Source: Planctomycetota bacterium (lineage in GTDB: Bacteria; Planctomycetota; Phycisphaerae; Sedimentisphaerales; Anaerohalosphaeraceae). Taken from it: a stretch of DNA of 51,131 nt. A program made the translations under genes and the position numbers. The notes beneath the pieces are model-generated. The model saw only the letters and a list, made by a program, of their open reading frames with translations. It was not told the DNA's origin and ran no database searches. The number at the start of each line of letters is the position of its first letter. Positions within the stretch are counted from its first letter, which is position 1. The DNA is taken from assembly GCA_013349435.1 (NCBI GenBank), contig DUZQ01000011.1:1-51131 (forward strand), read 5' to 3'. This document shows positions 15,404 to 23,769 of this stretch, piece by piece.

Positions 15404-16255
15404 TTAACCACCAGGAGTTGGTTCAAACGCATCTTCTTCCGACAGTCCCCGTTCAAGTTCCTTAAGAAAGTTGCAAAAATCAACAATGCCCCTTATAACA
15501 TCATCCGCGTGTGCCGTAAGAATAACAATCCCTGTTGCTATTGCAGCCCATTTTGGTAACTTATTCCACCAGCCGGGGCCACCACCACCCATCCAGTTCC
15601 CCCCCACACCATTTTCATAGTCACGAATAATATTCGGTACTCTATCATCAAGCAAGGGTCCTCTGAATCCTGCCATAAGCATTACCGGCAGGATGGTTTT
15701 TTCTAATTCAATTCCATATGTCAAAATATCCCAGTTGCCCTGTGCTACACCAACGCCTGCAACAGCAATCGCAAAAGCATGCACACTTGCTCCAGCCATA
15801 ATGGGTTCCACCAACGCACTTGCATATGATTCACCCGTAGGGTCGATGCGATTGATTGGCTCACTGCCGCAATAAAGAAATGGGTGCATAGACAAAGGCC
15901 AGAAAGGCTTACCCTTAACCGGGTCAATAGAAGTAAAACGCATAATTTGTGGATTTTGCCTACGGGCGTTGCAGTAATACTCGCCTACTTTGCCGTCCCA
16001 AAGATAGCCGGCAAAACGATATGGATTGCCTACTGTCTCGTTAGTCTCCGAAGACACCTCGCTACCGAACGGTTCGTACAAGTACGTGTTCTTGATGTTT
16101 CCATTTTCATCTATAACTAACCTTACAGAACCCAAACGGTCGTGCAGATAGAAGTAGTCTTTGTCTGTTTCATGTTCGTGGAATATCATCGGCTGAGCAC
16201 CGGAGTATATATATGACCTTTCCAAAGAGCCGTTGTTAATTAATATCCATTCCAA
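15404..16255 (-). CDS. orphan Rhs C-terminal fragment 3 (core end plus tip domain)
   Basis: The frame starts at a TTG inside Rhs core sequence: SLERSYIYSGAQP, DRLGSVRLVIDENGN, YRFAGYLWD, then the core end EPINRIDPTGES at about 130-141. The tip that follows (SALVEPIMAGASVHAFAIAVAG and on) is hydrophobic and glycine-rich. It shares its first 50 or so residues with the tip of fragment 2 and then diverges. Rhs proteins wrap a C-terminal toxin in a YD-repeat shell and cleave it at the core end. This piece has no shell, secretion signal or proper start, so it looks like a displaced cassette rather than a working effector. It begins 4 bp after the stop of the preceding TPR gene. Confidence 0.8.
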   Translation of the reverse strand: MEWILINNGSLERSYIYSGAQPMIFHEHETDKDYFYLHDRLGSVRLVIDENGNIKNTYLYEPFGSEVSSETNETVGNPYRFAGYLWDGKVGEYYCNARRQNPQIMRFTSIDPVKGKPFWPLSMHPFLYCGSEPINRIDPTGESYASALVEPIMAGASVHAFAIAVAGVGVAQGNWDILTYGIELEKTILPVMLMAGFRGPLLDDRVPNIIRDYENGVGGNWMGGGGPGWWNKLPKWAAIATGIVILTAHADDVIRGIVDFCNFLKELERGLSEEDAFEPTPGG

Positions 16256-16258
16256 ATT

Positions 16259-17083
16259 TTATTTGGAATTAATTTGAGAAAGCATCTTTTTAATTTCAAC
16301 TGAATTATCTCGGAAGTAAGGGTCGTTTTGAAATACTTCATCTCTGATTTTCAAAGCCAGTTTCTTGCTTTTCTTAAACTTTCCCAAATAATAATAACAC
16401 ATTGCCAATCTGTAACTAATATATGGTTTAAATTGCAGAAAAGCCTTTGCCTTATTGTATTCTTTTAAGGCCAAAGAATACTTTTCTTCACTATAAAAAA
16501 CATCACCTAGGACCTGTCTTAAGAGTTTGTTTTTAGGTTCTGTATTTAAGGCACGTGAAATACACTTTCTGGCTTCTTCTATGTTGTCTTGGTTTAGATA
16601 TTTTACGGCCACGATTCTCAACGCCATAATATTATCAGGCTCATCTTTAAGAACCGATTTACATAACTCGATACCCTCATCCAATAGTTCATCATCCAAT
16701 TCTGTTGCAAGATTCAAGATGATGTTAGATGAAGAGTGTGTTTGTAGGGCATCGCGTAGCATCTGGATCCCCTTTGCCTTTTGCCCTATATAAGAAAAGA
16801 CCATGCCTGCTAAGCCTGTAATGATCGCTTTATCTTTACTCGTGGATGGTTCCACTAAACTTAAAGCTTTCTCTATGTATGAAACGTCTTTAGTTAAAAA
16901 TGTCTTAATAGATGCACAAACAAGTAAACCCTTTCCAGGAGGGTTTTGTTTCTTTGCGTACTCTTGCCATTCTTTGTAATTAAGTGCATATCGGTCAAAA
17001 GGTTCAGGCAAAAGCATGCATTTATTAAACGGCAATTTCTTCTTTATAAATATGTCTTCAAATTCCGTTTCTTTACACATCAT
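16259..17083 (-). CDS. TPR-repeat protein, putative Rhs immunity protein
   Basis: This 274-aa soluble protein is built largely of tetratricopeptide-like helices, such as NIMALRIVAVKYLNQDNIEEARKC, KLLRQVLGDVFYSEEKYSLALKEY and YISYRLAMCYYYLGKFKKSKKLAL (the PYISYRLA-type signature is clear). No signal peptide or membrane segment is seen. It lies 16 bp after Rhs fragment 2 and 4 bp before fragment 3, all on the minus strand. TPR folds serve many partners, so a toxin-binding immunity role is an inference from position. It is A+T-rich compared with the housekeeping genes. Confidence 0.6.
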   Translation of the reverse strand: MMCKETEFEDIFIKKKLPFNKCMLLPEPFDRYALNYKEWQEYAKKQNPPGKGLLVCASIKTFLTKDVSYIEKALSLVEPSTSKDKAIITGLAGMVFSYIGQKAKGIQMLRDALQTHSSSNIILNLATELDDELLDEGIELCKSVLKDEPDNIMALRIVAVKYLNQDNIEEARKCISRALNTEPKNKLLRQVLGDVFYSEEKYSLALKEYNKAKAFLQFKPYISYRLAMCYYYLGKFKKSKKLALKIRDEVFQNDPYFRDNSVEIKKMLSQINSK

Positions 17084-17098
17084 TACCTCTTATAATTA

Positions 17099-17890
17099 TC
17101 AGTCAATGTTTTGGTTCAATCTCCACAGGGCATGCCCAATCCACCGAGCCCAATATTTCCAATCTCGGGGGTCTTTCGGATCTGGTGGTTTACTTCCATC
17201 CCCTGAATTTGCCATTTCATTTAGCATTGTATAGAATTCCTTTTCTGCTTTGAACCTTTCTTTGTGCCTCCTACTAAATTCATTAATTATATTCATTGAA
17301 GCAGCAGGACCGCCAATAATACCAACAGCAACCACAGACGGAACTAGATCGTGAAAATCGATGGCAAGATCCATCATATCAAAATTCATCTGTGATACTG
17401 CGTATGCCATCATTGATACTGCAATTATGTGAACTCCATGTCCAGCCATTACAGGGGCAAGAAGTTGTGCAGCAAATGCTTTTGATCTTCCATCAGGGTC
17501 AATACTGTTCAAAGGATCATTAGCACAATATAAGTATCTGTGAAATGTTTGCGGCTGATATGGTACTCCAAGGACCGGGTCAACGGCAGTAAACCGCATA
17601 AGTTGCGGGTCGTATTGTCTTTCACGCAGATAATATTGTTCGGTCTCCGAATCGTACCACTGCCCTGTGAACATGAAGGGATTATCGACAGTCTCTGCAA
17701 ACTGGCTGTTCGGGTCGGTGCCGAAGGGGGTGTATGTATAAGTATTCTTGACGTTACCAGCAGAATCGAGCACCTGCCTTACACTGCCCAATCTATCGTG
17801 CAAATAAATATATGCAGGGTCGGTATAGTCGCCTTGGTAAAATGCAATCGGCTGGGCACCGGTCCCGATTTTCATCGGGATAAACTCCAA
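17099..17890 (-). CDS. orphan Rhs C-terminal fragment 2, with palindrome insertion and frameshift at its 5' end
   Basis: From GAQPIAFYQGDYTDPAYIYLHD through LGSVRQVLDSAGNVKNTYTY and DNPFMFTGQWYDSETEQYYL to the core end DPLNSIDPDGRS (about 130), this is Rhs core. The tip (APVMAGHGVHIIAVSMMAYAV and on) is related to that of fragment 3. Upstream, the core word SLERSYI is out of frame because about 27 bp holding the palindrome CCCGATTTTCATCGGG (17873-17888) replaces the normal join. The annotated start is therefore only the first usable codon in the later frame. Without shell or secretion signals it is probably not made as a functional toxin. Confidence 0.75.
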   Translation of the reverse strand: MEFIPMKIGTGAQPIAFYQGDYTDPAYIYLHDRLGSVRQVLDSAGNVKNTYTYTPFGTDPNSQFAETVDNPFMFTGQWYDSETEQYYLRERQYDPQLMRFTAVDPVLGVPYQPQTFHRYLYCANDPLNSIDPDGRSKAFAAQLLAPVMAGHGVHIIAVSMMAYAVSQMNFDMMDLAIDFHDLVPSVVAVGIIGGPAASMNIINEFSRRHKERFKAEKEFYTMLNEMANSGDGSKPPDPKDPRDWKYWARWIGHALWRLNQNID

Positions 17891-17955
17891 TATATGACCT
17901 TTCCAAAGAGCAACTTTATATCAATCAAGAATCAGGTAAAAATCCTGATGAGCAC

Positions 17956-18429
17956 CTATTTGAAATTTTCAAGTAGGTTAATGAAAAAATTGTTCTTAAA
18001 AACATAAGCTCCAAAACTAACAACAAGTAAAATAATTATCCAAGTTGAAAGACAAAAAACGCCTAATACAAGTCCTCGATTTGAAAGTTTATTTATTTGT
18101 GGATCATCTAATGACTGTATCTGTGCATGAGCATCCAGGCGAACTTTTTCAGGTAAGCGTTTATTGCTACAATTCTTCAAGACAGGTAAATAATTTTTCC
18201 TCAATATGAAGTGTTGCATGACTCCTATAATAGCAGCTAGTATCATAACGACTAACATAGTACCAGCAAAACTCAAAAAACCGAATATGACTATTTCAGG
18301 ACGAACTGCTAATCCCACACTCATCAATACGCCTAATATAATCGCTACTATTAAACACAGCAATAACTGTAGTAGAAAACGTTTCATTGTTTTCTTTTGA
18401 TGTCGTTGATATAATTGTCCAGGCTTCAT
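17956..18429 (-). CDS. small three-helix membrane protein, putative Rhs immunity protein
   Basis: The 157-aa protein has membrane segments at about residues 16-42 (RFLLQLLLCLIVAIILGVLM), 48-74 (IFGFLSFAGTMLVVMILAAI) and 122-143 (LSTWIIILLVVSFGAYVF), with a basic N-terminus. It is not a recognised family. AAGGAG precedes the ATG. It starts 16 bp after the Rhs gene at 18446-20044 and would be translated after it, which is the place of an immunity gene. Membrane immunity proteins are common where the toxin attacks membranes. That glycine-rich tip may be such a toxin, but this is a guess. Confidence 0.55.
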   Translation of the reverse strand: MKPGQLYQRHQKKTMKRFLLQLLLCLIVAIILGVLMSVGLAVRPEIVIFGFLSFAGTMLVVMILAAIIGVMQHFILRKNYLPVLKNCSNKRLPEKVRLDAHAQIQSLDDPQINKLSNRGLVLGVFCLSTWIIILLVVSFGAYVFKNNFFINLLENFK

Positions 18430-18445
18430 TATATCTCCTTACTTG

Positions 18446-20044
18446 CTACCATTCACTTACCCAAGCGTGACCTCTGTATACATGTCCTTCCGCTCCAGCT
18501 ACGAACGACCATTTTCCTACACCAATGCTAGCAGTCCAAAGTTCAGTCCCATTATCTCCTATAGAATATGAACCACCTACTGTGTATGCCCAGAAAGGAA
18601 CTCCAACAGGTGCTTCAAATGTGGCTGAGCCTCCATACTCCCAATACCATCCACCTAGATCTTGTAAGCTTTGCGCATTCGGAGAGTATGAAAGGTCAAA
18701 TGTCAACGATCCGCCTCTGCCGGTTGTTAAGCCTCCACCACCAGCACCATAGATTACTGAACCAAAGAACCATTTGTCATTATCCTTGCTGTGCCCAAAT
18801 ACTATACCTCCTCCGAAAGTTCCACCCAAACCAACGTCTACTTCCATCGCAAGAAGACCGATCAAGGCCTGTCTCATAAGAGCATGATAACCCAAGTTAC
18901 CTTTTGCCAAACTTGCGATACCAGTCTCAGAGGCTTGGCCTAATATTCTTGTACCGATCGTACTGGAAAAACTGCCACCTACTACAACCGCCCACTTACC
19001 ATCAAGATCAATATAATTGATTGGATTGTTCCCGCAGTATAAATGTGTGTGATTAGTAATAGGTCGCTCATATTTTCCACGTATTTGATCAATAGCACAA
19101 AATCTCATAAGCTGTGGCTCATATTGTCTTGCACGGAGATAGTATTGGCCTGTCTCAGAATCATACCACTGACCTGTAAATCTGAACGGATTGTCCACCG
19201 TTTCAGAGAATTGATTATTCGGGTCCTGGCCGAAGGGTGTATATGTATAGGTGTTTTTGACATTGCCCGATTCATCAAGGACCTGGCGGACGGAGCCTAA
19301 GCGGTCGGAGAGATAAAAATAGCTCGGGTCGGTATAGTCGCCTTCGTAAAACGCGACCGGCTGGGCACCGGCATAAACGTATGATCTTTCAACGGAATTG
19401 TTATTGCCTGCATCCATGACTAATAATATTACAGGCAGTTTGCCTGCTATGTCAACAATATATCTTCTCTTAACGTCCGGCGAGCCGGGGATTTCCTTAT
19501 AAACACGGTTACCCAGGGGGTCGTATTTCAGACTTATCGAGTCGGCCCCTGCGGTCGCCGAGCGGAGCTTGCCGGACCAGTTATATTCCAAGGAAGCTAT
19601 TGTGCTTTCAGTTAATTGGCCGTTATAGTCCCAGGTAAGGGTATCAGCGCCTATATCGGTCATAAGGTCGCCGGTATAGTCAAAATCAGTGGTATCGGAG
19701 TTTACGGTCTTGGAGGCTATATTTCCGTCTTTGTAGTAGGAGTAATCCGCCCTCCATGTGTAAGAATTGATATTTGTCATAGCCGCATCGATTAATTGAC
19801 CTAAGCCGTCATAAGAATAGGCCAGGCTGTGGGTAACGGAATCGCCATTTGGATCGATCAACGTCTCATCAGCCGATACCAGCCTGCCCAGTCCATCGAT
19901 GTCGTTAGGCTCCGATGCATCGAAGCTGAATGTCGCACCGTCGGTTGTAAAGCTTTTGAGGAAATTGCCTTTGCTATATGTATAACCGATTTCAACGGGT
20001 GTGCCGGATTCTTTGCTGTCTAAAGCACTTATCTCACAGAAATC
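18446..20044 (-). CDS. Rhs repeat protein 1, 5'-truncated, longest member of the array
   Basis: The reading frame is open from a TAG at 20045-20047. It encodes YD-type repeats (GYTYSKGNFLKSFTTDG, DGLGRLVSA, YSYDGLGQLIDAAMT), the core KYDPLGNRVYK, DRLGSVRQVLDESGNVKNTY, FRFTGQWYDSETGQYYLRAR, and the core end NPINYIDLDGKW. The tip (about 150 residues) is rich in Gly, Ser and aromatic residues (FGGGIVFGH, GAGGGGLTTGRGGS), like a beta-rich or barrel-forming domain. The usual thousand or more N-terminal shell residues, signal peptide and start codon are absent. The TTG at 19861 is the first possible initiator. Known polymorphic toxins have this layout; here it appears decayed. Confidence 0.8.
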   Translation of the reverse strand, partial: DFCEISALDSKESGTPVEIGYTYSKGNFLKSFTTDGATFSFDASEPNDIDGLGRLVSADETLIDPNGDSVTHSLAYSYDGLGQLIDAAMTNINSYTWRADYSYYKDGNIASKTVNSDTTDFDYTGDLMTDIGADTLTWDYNGQLTESTIASLEYNWSGKLRSATAGADSISLKYDPLGNRVYKEIPGSPDVKRRYIVDIAGKLPVILLVMDAGNNNSVERSYVYAGAQPVAFYEGDYTDPSYFYLSDRLGSVRQVLDESGNVKNTYTYTPFGQDPNNQFSETVDNPFRFTGQWYDSETGQYYLRARQYEPQLMRFCAIDQIRGKYERPITNHTHLYCGNNPINYIDLDGKWAVVVGGSFSSTIGTRILGQASETGIASLAKGNLGYHALMRQALIGLLAMEVDVGLGGTFGGGIVFGHSKDNDKWFFGSVIYGAGGGGLTTGRGGSLTFDLSYSPNAQSLQDLGGWYWEYGGSATFEAPVGVPFWAYTVGGSYSIGDNGTELWTASIGVGKWSFVAGAEGHVYRGHAWVSEW

Positions 20045-20371
20045 CTATCCGGCTTTGCATAAGACCATATAGTCCTATAAATTTGTCATATAATCAACTT
20101 AAGATTGTAATTTCTTAAATACTTGCCAATTTTTATTAGATGTGTGTACTTCCACCTCCTTACAGTGCCAAACACAATAATATTATAAGACTATTGTGTA
20201 TTCGGTCCCTTATCCCGTATATCTGACTTCTTTTGTAACAGTAAATTACAGTCCTGCTTTTTATTTTACGATTAGCCGTAAATGTCGCGGTTCAATTTAT
20301 CCGATAACCGTGAAGGTGTGAGTTAAGCAGAGATTTTATACAGGTTACGGAATTGAAGGGAGGCGGTCGGG
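20045..20371. other. 327-bp A+T-rich gap between the Rhs array and the second ParA
   Basis: No open frame, tRNA or strong repeat is visible. The left edge is where Rhs homology stops abruptly. The right edge supplies the ribosome-binding site GGGAGGCGG for the ParA gene. It may hold the promoter for that operon, but no convincing -35/-10 pair stands out. Confidence 0.5.
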
Positions 20372-21340
20372 ATGTTTGAATACTTTGGAACACTTTTTAA
20401 AAAGAATAATAAAGACAGCCGCGAGCATAATCCTGCTGAAGGGATGAGTCTGTTTCCATCATCACAGATAAACGCCGAAACGAAAACATCAATCATTGTT
20501 GTTGCCAACCAAAAAGGCGGCTGCGGCAAGACTACTACCTGCATTAACCTGTCTGCAGCTTTGGCAAAAACAGGTTTAAAGGTTCTGATAATAGATTTGG
20601 ACGCTCAATCACAAGCCTCGCTGGGTGTCGGCATTAATACAGATAAACTCAAATATTCAATCTATGATGTAATGGTTAAAAACCTTGCGCTGGAAAGTAT
20701 TATTATCCCTACTAATATTCAAAACCTGCATATTGCCCCGGCTTCGGCAATGCTTACCGGCGCCCAGCTCGAAATGGCAAGCCTGTTAGGCAGGGAGTGG
20801 GTACTAAGGACATCCATTTACAAAATGTTAAACACGGAGCCTGGAAACTACGACTACATCATTATGGATTGCTCTCCCTCGCTTAATCTTACGACTATAA
20901 ACGGATTAGCATCTGCACAATTTGTCCTCGTTCCGGCTCAAACTCATTATTTTTCACTGGAAGGGATGAAAGAGCTTTTGTCAACAATCAGGATTGTAAA
21001 AGAGCGGCTTAATCCGCACCTGCGGATTCTGGGTATCCTGCCGACGTTATATGATGTCAGAACAAGAATCAGCAGACAAATCCTTGGACAGATGCGTAAA
21101 CACTTTAAAGATAAGGTATTCAAGACGGTCATTCATACCAATATAAAACTGGTCGAGGCGCAGGTTCATCAACAATCGATATATGAATTCGCCCCTGACT
21201 CAAACGGCGCTATGGATTATCTTGGCCTGAGCGAAGAGGTGGTGGCACGGACCTGCCGAAAGTTCGGTCAGGTCAACACAGAGGAAAAAGCGGTTAATAT
21301 TGAAGATTTAATGCAAGACCATATATTCAGTAAGGCTTAA
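20372..21340 (+). CDS. ParA/MinD-family ATPase linked to a PilN/PilO-like protein
   Basis: A 40-residue charged N-terminal extension precedes IIVVANQKGGCGKTTTCIN (Walker A Lys K53), DLDAQSQAS, and the Walker B IMDCSPSLNLTT. The second half has YFSLEGMKELLSTIRIVK and LYDVRTRISRQILGQMRKHF, closely resembling the ParA domain at 189-1439, but there is no carbohydrate-binding tail. GGGAGGCGG lies ahead of the ATG. The stop codon and the next start are one base apart, so it is translationally coupled to a pilus-assembly-like membrane protein. ParA-type ATPases such as FlhG and MinD place flagella and pili at chosen cell sites, and a similar role is a reasonable inference. Confidence 0.9.
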   Translation: MFEYFGTLFKKNNKDSREHNPAEGMSLFPSSQINAETKTSIIVVANQKGGCGKTTTCINLSAALAKTGLKVLIIDLDAQSQASLGVGINTDKLKYSIYDVMVKNLALESIIIPTNIQNLHIAPASAMLTGAQLEMASLLGREWVLRTSIYKMLNTEPGNYDYIIMDCSPSLNLTTINGLASAQFVLVPAQTHYFSLEGMKELLSTIRIVKERLNPHLRILGILPTLYDVRTRISRQILGQMRKHFKDKVFKTVIHTNIKLVEAQVHQQSIYEFAPDSNGAMDYLGLSEEVVARTCRKFGQVNTEEKAVNIEDLMQDHIFSKA

Positions 21341-21341
21341 T

Positions 21342-22499
21342 GTGGCCGATAGTAAATATAAAGATATTGTAGAAGAAGTATTCAGCAAATCAACAAAGAC
21401 CGACGGCAGGGTCTCTGCTATTTTTGCCCACCTTCAAAACCTTCCACAGGTTTCACCTGAAAAAGAGCAAATGAGCTTTCGGGAATCGAAGGATTCGAAT
21501 ACGGCAAAAGATACAGGCTCTTCAGTCAACAAACCGTTTCAGGCCGGCAAAAATGCGAGTTACGGGTCTTTCTCGAAAAGGACAATCAAAAATAAAGAGC
21601 CGGTACATCGGACCAGGAAGGTTGCGGTCGCAGGATTGATTGGGCTTGCATTTGCTTTGGCATTTCTATCAGGCGGCTATATCAGACAACAAGAAATTGA
21701 CCCGACGAAAACGAGAAAGGAAAAACAATATGTAAACCGTAGCCAAATAGCCGGCCCAGTGGAAAACCAGTCTTTGCCTAATATCCAGCCTGATTCCGTC
21801 CAGGCAAAGATTATTCAAAACAGCATGCCTTTGGATTTGCAGGACGTTATTAACTGGAGTCGTCTATTGGACCAAATCAGTGCCACAATCCCAAAAACAG
21901 TCCAGCTGAGTGTTCTTGAAAGCGGCGACGGCACACAGATGTTTTTGGAGGGCAGAGTTCTGTCGGCAGATGCCCTTTATGATTTTGTAGATGCGCTTGG
22001 TACCAACAGTCAGGTAAAATCGGCGGAGCTTACCCAGACCCGCATAGGCAAATGGAATTTACAGAAATTGCTGAAATTTTCCATCAGTTGCAGTCTGGTT
22101 CCGGACACAAAGACGCCGGGTAGTGGCGATGGTGATTATAACAATTCCGGATTTGAGAGGGGCAAATTATTTACCCCCGCCGAAGCGGAGGAATTCTTCG
22201 ACAACACACAATCGATTACAGAACAGACAGGCTGTAAGGTCGAATCATTACTCCTGTCGCCGAAGGATGCGGTTTTTGAAGATGAAAAAGCATATTTTCG
22301 AACCGTCAAAAAACATGCGGTTTTGACCCTTTTGGGTGGTTATCAAAATATTTTGAAGGCATTTGAAAAACTGCAAAACCGACCGCAACATGTTTGGTTT
22401 GACTCTGTAAGCATTCAGGAGCAAAGCGGAACCGGCCGGTTGGAGTGCAATATGGGTATTTCAATTTATGTAGCCGAGGGTGCCGGTCAAAAGAACTAA
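21342..22499 (+). CDS. PilN/PilO-like fused pilus-assembly protein
   Basis: The start is GTG. About 90 cytoplasmic residues precede one membrane helix (about 94-113, VAVAGLIGLAFALAFLSGGY). Then comes a PilN-type domain (DVINWSRLLDQISATIPKTVQL, GTQMFLEGRVLSADALYDFVDAL) and, after a linker, a PilO-type domain (FTPAEAEEFFDNTQSITEQTGC, AVLTLLGGYQNILKAFEKLQNRPQHVWFDSVSI). In type IV pilus and type II secretion machines PilN and PilO are separate inner-membrane proteins that form an alignment complex. One protein with both would be unusual. The similarity is from pattern reading and not from a search. No pilM, pilP or pilQ is adjacent. Confidence 0.6.
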   Translation: MADSKYKDIVEEVFSKSTKTDGRVSAIFAHLQNLPQVSPEKEQMSFRESKDSNTAKDTGSSVNKPFQAGKNASYGSFSKRTIKNKEPVHRTRKVAVAGLIGLAFALAFLSGGYIRQQEIDPTKTRKEKQYVNRSQIAGPVENQSLPNIQPDSVQAKIIQNSMPLDLQDVINWSRLLDQISATIPKTVQLSVLESGDGTQMFLEGRVLSADALYDFVDALGTNSQVKSAELTQTRIGKWNLQKLLKFSISCSLVPDTKTPGSGDGDYNNSGFERGKLFTPAEAEEFFDNTQSITEQTGCKVESLLLSPKDAVFEDEKAYFRTVKKHAVLTLLGGYQNILKAFEKLQNRPQHVWFDSVSIQEQSGTGRLECNMGISIYVAEGAGQKN

Positions 22500-22520
22500 T
22501 AACACCACCATCACCATACC

Positions 22521-22549
22521 TTGACAGGCAAAAAATCATAAGTTATTTT
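22521..22549 (+). promoter_or_regulatory. candidate promoter of tadA
   Basis: TTGACA (22521-22526) and TATTTT (22544-22549) are separated by 17 bp. A hairpin with TGTGG/CCACA arms (about 22562-22584) lies in the leader before the ATG. Confidence 0.5.
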
Positions 22550-22639
22550 ACAATATATGATTGTGGACCTATGTTCGGCCACACATAAAATAGTGCGGTT
22601 TTGTATTGTTTATTTACTGTTTTCTCCATACGCGTTTAA

Positions 22640-23122
22640 ATGATTTTTAACAACAAAGAAGATGAAAAGTATATGCGCGTTGCGATCGACCAGGCCGAGA
22701 TTGCCCGCGAAAACGGAGATGTACCGGTCGGGGCAGTCATCGTTCATAACGGGCGAATGATAGCCAAGGCCTACAATCAGCGCCAACAACTCAATGACCC
22801 TACCGCACATGCCGAGATAATAGCACTGACGCAGGCGGCGGCAGCAGTCGGCAATTGGCGATTAGAGGGGTGTACTATCTACGTTACATTGGAGCCGTGC
22901 ACGATGTGCGCGGGGGCTTTGGTATTAGCAAGAATTGACCGGCTGGTTTACGGGTGTAACGACCCCAAAACGGGTGCCTGCGGAAGCCTGTACAACATCG
23001 TTCAGGATGAAAGACTCAACCACCGCCTGGAGATTACCAGAGGTGTTATGGAAGAAGAGTGCCGTAAGCAGTTGCAGGCATTCTTCGCCAACCGAAGGGT
23101 TGAGAACAAGCACAATCAATAA
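22640..23122 (+). CDS. tadA: tRNA-specific adenosine deaminase
   Basis: This 160-aa zinc deaminase has HAEI (H57, catalytic E59) and PCTMC (C87, C90), with the flanking DVPVGAVIV and LVYGCNDPKTGACGSLYN blocks of TadA. It converts the wobble adenosine of tRNA-Arg(ACG) to inosine. The typical C-terminal helices (CRKQLQAFFANRR) are present, so the gene is complete. No Shine-Dalgarno is obvious. Right after its stop, the same frame continues into a remnant of a different gene (23123-23362). Confidence 0.93.
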   Translation: MIFNNKEDEKYMRVAIDQAEIARENGDVPVGAVIVHNGRMIAKAYNQRQQLNDPTAHAEIIALTQAAAAVGNWRLEGCTIYVTLEPCTMCAGALVLARIDRLVYGCNDPKTGACGSLYNIVQDERLNHRLEITRGVMEEECRKQLQAFFANRRVENKHNQ

Positions 23123-23362
23123 GACCTTGCCATTTCGACATTCGAGTACATAGAACGTCTCGACGCCGGCTTTGAGCCGTGCTACTGCAACCGCATAATT
23201 ACATACGCCGAGATGGACCAGCACGAAAAAGCCGAGCACATGTTCTACCTCGCCCAGATTGCCCTGCACCGCGGGCAGGAGACAGAGGCGAAACGGTTTT
23301 ATAACGAGGCCCTGAAACGGAACAGTAGGCTGGCCGCGTTTTGCGAGATGGCCTCTAAGCCG
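23123..23362 (+). pseudogene. TPR-like gene remnant after tadA
   Basis: In frame with tadA but beyond its stop, the DNA reads DLAISTFEYIERLDAGFEPC, then YCNRIITYAEMDQHEKAEHM and FYLAQIALHRGQETEAKRFY, ending NSRLAAFCEMASKP and a stop. This is tetratricopeptide-like sequence with no start codon or ribosome-binding site near its beginning, so it is the tail of a lost gene. Confidence 0.5.
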
Positions 23363-23565
23363 TAAGTCCCTGCCGTGCCTTTTATCCGGTGGGCCTGCTG
23401 GGCGATTTTTTCATAATTGGGTATCTCAAGTATCGCCCGCACAGAATCTATCTGCCGCGGCAGGTCGCCTAAGTACTCCGAGATTAACCGTCCCCACCCC
23501 CCGCCGCTCTTAAAATTACGGACTCCCCCCTCAGATGAACCTGAACCTGTGTCAATAGTTCCCAA
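23299..23565 (-). pseudogene. Hpt (histidine phosphotransfer) domain remnant
   Basis: The minus-strand frame includes EYLGDLPRQIDSVRAILE and AHRIKGTAGTYGLEAISQNAASL. This matches an Hpt domain with the phospho-accepting His in AHRIKG. The frame then leaves the family and stops after a few residues, where it meets the TPR remnant on the other strand. The only starter is a TTG with an unlikely low-complexity N-terminus. It is probably the broken end of a phosphorelay gene. Confidence 0.5.
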
Positions 23566-23769
23566 TCCTAAACTCCCGTTATATAGCGCGAACAGTTGTT
23601 TTTACCGTTTGCTCGCGGCCGAGAACCTTTACAACAACAGTTGACGATCCCACCGCGCCGAATTTTTTACCCTTAAGGGTATAAAACAAGGATATTTTAC
23701 TTTATTTTTAAACCCTTGTCAACTGGCAATTCGCAAAATGAGAAAAAAGGTGTTTTTGGTTCTGTTAAG

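Noticed and set aside
22560..22640. Possible small RNA (for example SRP RNA, often near tadA) in the tadA leader
   Set aside because: The GGAAGCAGCC core of SRP RNA is absent. Only a short hairpin is visible.
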